From the NCBI GenBank assembly GCA_035235625.1, contig CP141146.1:5140501-5204500 (forward strand): a stretch of DNA of 64,000 nucleotides, in the 5' to 3' direction. Shown here one piece after another: positions 62,329 through 64,000 of the stretch; positions within the stretch are counted from its first letter, which is position 1; each line of letters starts with the position of its first letter. Origin of the DNA: Saururus chinensis. Its lineage: Eukaryota; Streptophyta; Magnoliopsida; Piperales; Saururaceae. Below the pieces are notes generated by a model. That model saw only the letters and a list, made by a program, of their open reading frames with translations. It searched no databases and had not been told where the DNA came from. Made by a program: the position numbers and the translations under genes.

Positions 62329-62707
62329 TAGAGCCAAAAGAGGAATACTCTATCGATGGAGAACAAGGCAATGAGGAGGAGATATGGGAAGGAAAAGTAG
62401 AGATTTGTATAAAGTATGACTGGAAAATAACAAAATCAAACTGGAGTCCACCAGGATCAACCTTGAATCCACAAGGTTCTGCAAAGCCAAAGCTCACATA
62501 CAAGTTATATCCAGAAGTTTCAGTAAAAAGTAATGCCACCAATTCGATCCATTTCCCCTTTTACATGATTGACCCCATTTACAAGTAAATGACCCAAATA
62601 CCCTTCACATGGGCTTTAATTATAATTGTGCCTATCTTGTATGAATATATCCTATTTCCTGAAATGTCTCAATCAATTCTTCTAAACCTTTGTAATAGCC
62701 TACATCA
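62329..62707 (-). repeat. 5' LTR of the gypsy element
   Basis: Counterpart of 54202-54578; 379 bp. On the minus strand it begins TGATGTAGGC. Confidence 0.85.
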
Positions 62708-62948
62708 TTTTTACTCTATTTATTTGGAATGTCATTTGACTCTAAAAGATTTTACACTTCATCATGTTTTATGTCTTATTATAGAGTAATAAAAGTTGGG
62801 GTTTTCGAGAAGGAGAAGTTGGCTATTGCTAAAAATAACATGTGATACTACAATAAAGAGTTCAATTATCTTGTCTCTAATAGGAGAATAAGTCGCTAAT
62901 AAGAAAAAAGACAATAGTATCATCACTTAAGTGAAGGAAAAACTAATA

Positions 62949-63052
62949 AACCCTCCGTTCCGCATTAATAGCTCTGTTTGGTTTTTTAAAATGAACTAAC
63001 ATTTGTTCATTTTAAAAAACCAAATAGAGTTATTTATTTGGGACAGAGGGAG
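62949..63052. mobile_element. Stowaway MITE, ~104 bp hairpin, TA target duplication
   Basis: CCCTCCGTTCCGCATTAATA pairs with a right end GGGACAGAGGGAG. The whole element folds back around TTTTAAAATGAACTAACATT. TA flanks at 62947-62948 and 63053-63054. Confidence 0.8.
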
Positions 63053-63469
63053 TAGAAAATAAGAATACAAAGAAAAAACTGAAATACCCATTTAATAATA
63101 GAAACACTACACTAAACACACAACAAAAATGTGAATAATATTTCTTGAACACCTGCTCTCAAACTCTAGTTGTAGTCAACATCAAGAGTGCCTAAAAGAA
63201 ATTGAAACCCAACCAGAAATTGAAACTCCACCAAAGTATAAGTCTTATGGAAGAAATCAAATTAAAGTGAGTGACAAACATAGCACAAGATAAGGAAGTA
63301 CCCAATAGGCTAGACAACCCTACAACAATTTAGGACTAGAGATCGAAAGTAGCAAAAACCATGCTAGAAAAGATGTGGATTTCATGAAATAAAAAAAAGA
63401 TGTTGAGGATGGCAGAGTAGATGCATCATGAGCCTATTATATGCCAAGACTAATGGATGTAGCTAAAAC

Positions 63470-63790
63470 TGTGAATGATACGGTAGTAGGCACATTAGCA
63501 ACCTTCATACGAGATTCCTTAGCAATAACTTCATTAAACCTCATACTCATCTTGAATGGCTATACAAAATTGTACCAATAGTTGTTCATCATGATACTCA
63601 CATCGAACAATCTTCAATGATATGGCTTCAGTTTCCATGAGGGCCAACTGATCCTAGAAGTTGATCATATTGTGAGAAAAAACTTGAATAGAATGATCAA
63701 CCTGTCGGACAGAGAGAACATCCATCTCTAGCTGATAATGTTAGGCGAAATTTAACTGAACATCGAGAGAGGCCAGGTGATCCCAACCCC
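63470..63790 (-). pseudogene. Probable Ty1/copia gag remnant
   Basis: The minus-strand translation includes VDHSIQVFSHNMINF, then DQLALMETEA and EQLLVQFCIAIQDEYEV, in the spacing of the copia gag (UBN2-type) domain, with stops between. The element extends beyond the window or has decayed; no LTR is identified. Confidence 0.45.
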
Positions 63791-64000
63791 TTTAGCCGCA
63801 GAAAATTTATCCAGTTGTACCCCTATAGAAAATTAAATAGAGACCGTGTGTTTATTTAAGAATTATTTGTCGCCCGAGTAGTCATTGCCTTTTCAAATTC
63901 TTCAACTTTCATCTTAGAAGTGTGAAAAGGCAATCAGGTTTTACAATAAACATAGTTTAGACCCTTTCCTTTTAGTAAGTTAGTCATAACATAGCTCCTG

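Larger units (their letters stand above)
54202..62707 (-). mobile_element. Degenerate Ty3/gypsy LTR retrotransposon, 8.5 kb
   Basis: The LTRs (62329-62707 as 5', 54202-54578 as 3') are ~380 bp, similar along their length but clearly diverged, and run TG...CA apart from a decayed end. Next to the 5' LTR is a primer-binding site TGGTATCAAAG, one mismatch from initiator tRNA-Met. Next to the 3' LTR is the purine tract AAGGGGAAGGA. Between them, on the minus strand, are gag, zinc knuckle, protease, RT, RNase H and integrase in gypsy order, all broken by stops. It is an old, inactive plant element. The 3.4 kb between integrase and 3' LTR is unusually long and probably contains a further insertion. 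Confidence 0.88.

Overview
The window is nuclear DNA of a flowering plant, most likely a monocot. Supporting signs are genes with many short GT-AG introns, a sharp split between very GC-rich genes (the UNC93-like gene and the DUF599 genes) and AT-rich genes (MUTS2-like, PPR), and many Tourist-like and Stowaway-like MITEs in AT-rich intergenic DNA. I cannot name the species.

Layout: 1-212 is the 3' end of a truncated pentatricopeptide-repeat (PPR) coding segment. 396-1448 is a dead PIF/Harbinger transposase. 3066-3597 is a TTA-flanked MITE. 3976-5583 (-) is a two-exon UNC93-like membrane protein of the major facilitator superfamily. 10211-13993 (-) is a nine-exon CCoAOMT-type O-methyltransferase (293 aa). 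15942-27346 (+) is a twenty-exon MutS2-type protein (829 aa, no Smr domain), with MITEs packed into its largest intron. 29181-30006 (-) is a two-exon DUF599 membrane protein (copy A). 31690-35989 is a 4.3-kb CACTA-type DNA transposon with a TAA target duplication. 41513-43021 (+) is an intronless P-class PPR gene (502 aa). 43136-44992 is a broken copy of MUTS2 exons 15-17, followed by DUF599 copy B (49403-50366, -). 54202-62707 is a degenerate Ty3/gypsy LTR retrotransposon read on the minus strand, with both LTRs, primer-binding site, polypurine tract, gag, protease, RT and integrase remnants. The right edge holds a Stowaway hairpin and a probable Ty1/copia gag remnant.

The most informative structure is a direct segmental duplication. 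About 23.96-30.17 kb (MUTS2 exons 15-20, the downstream intergenic DNA, DUF599 and its promoter) recurs at about 43.12-50.55 kb. In the second copy MUTS2 has decayed and lost exons 18-20, while DUF599 kept an intact reading frame of the same length. Both DUF599 genes appear to use a non-canonical GC-AG intron, and the copy B intron carries an extra ~120-bp foldback next to the donor. Exon boundaries were read by hand from splice consensus, reading-frame phase and recalled family similarity; no alignment or transcript was available.
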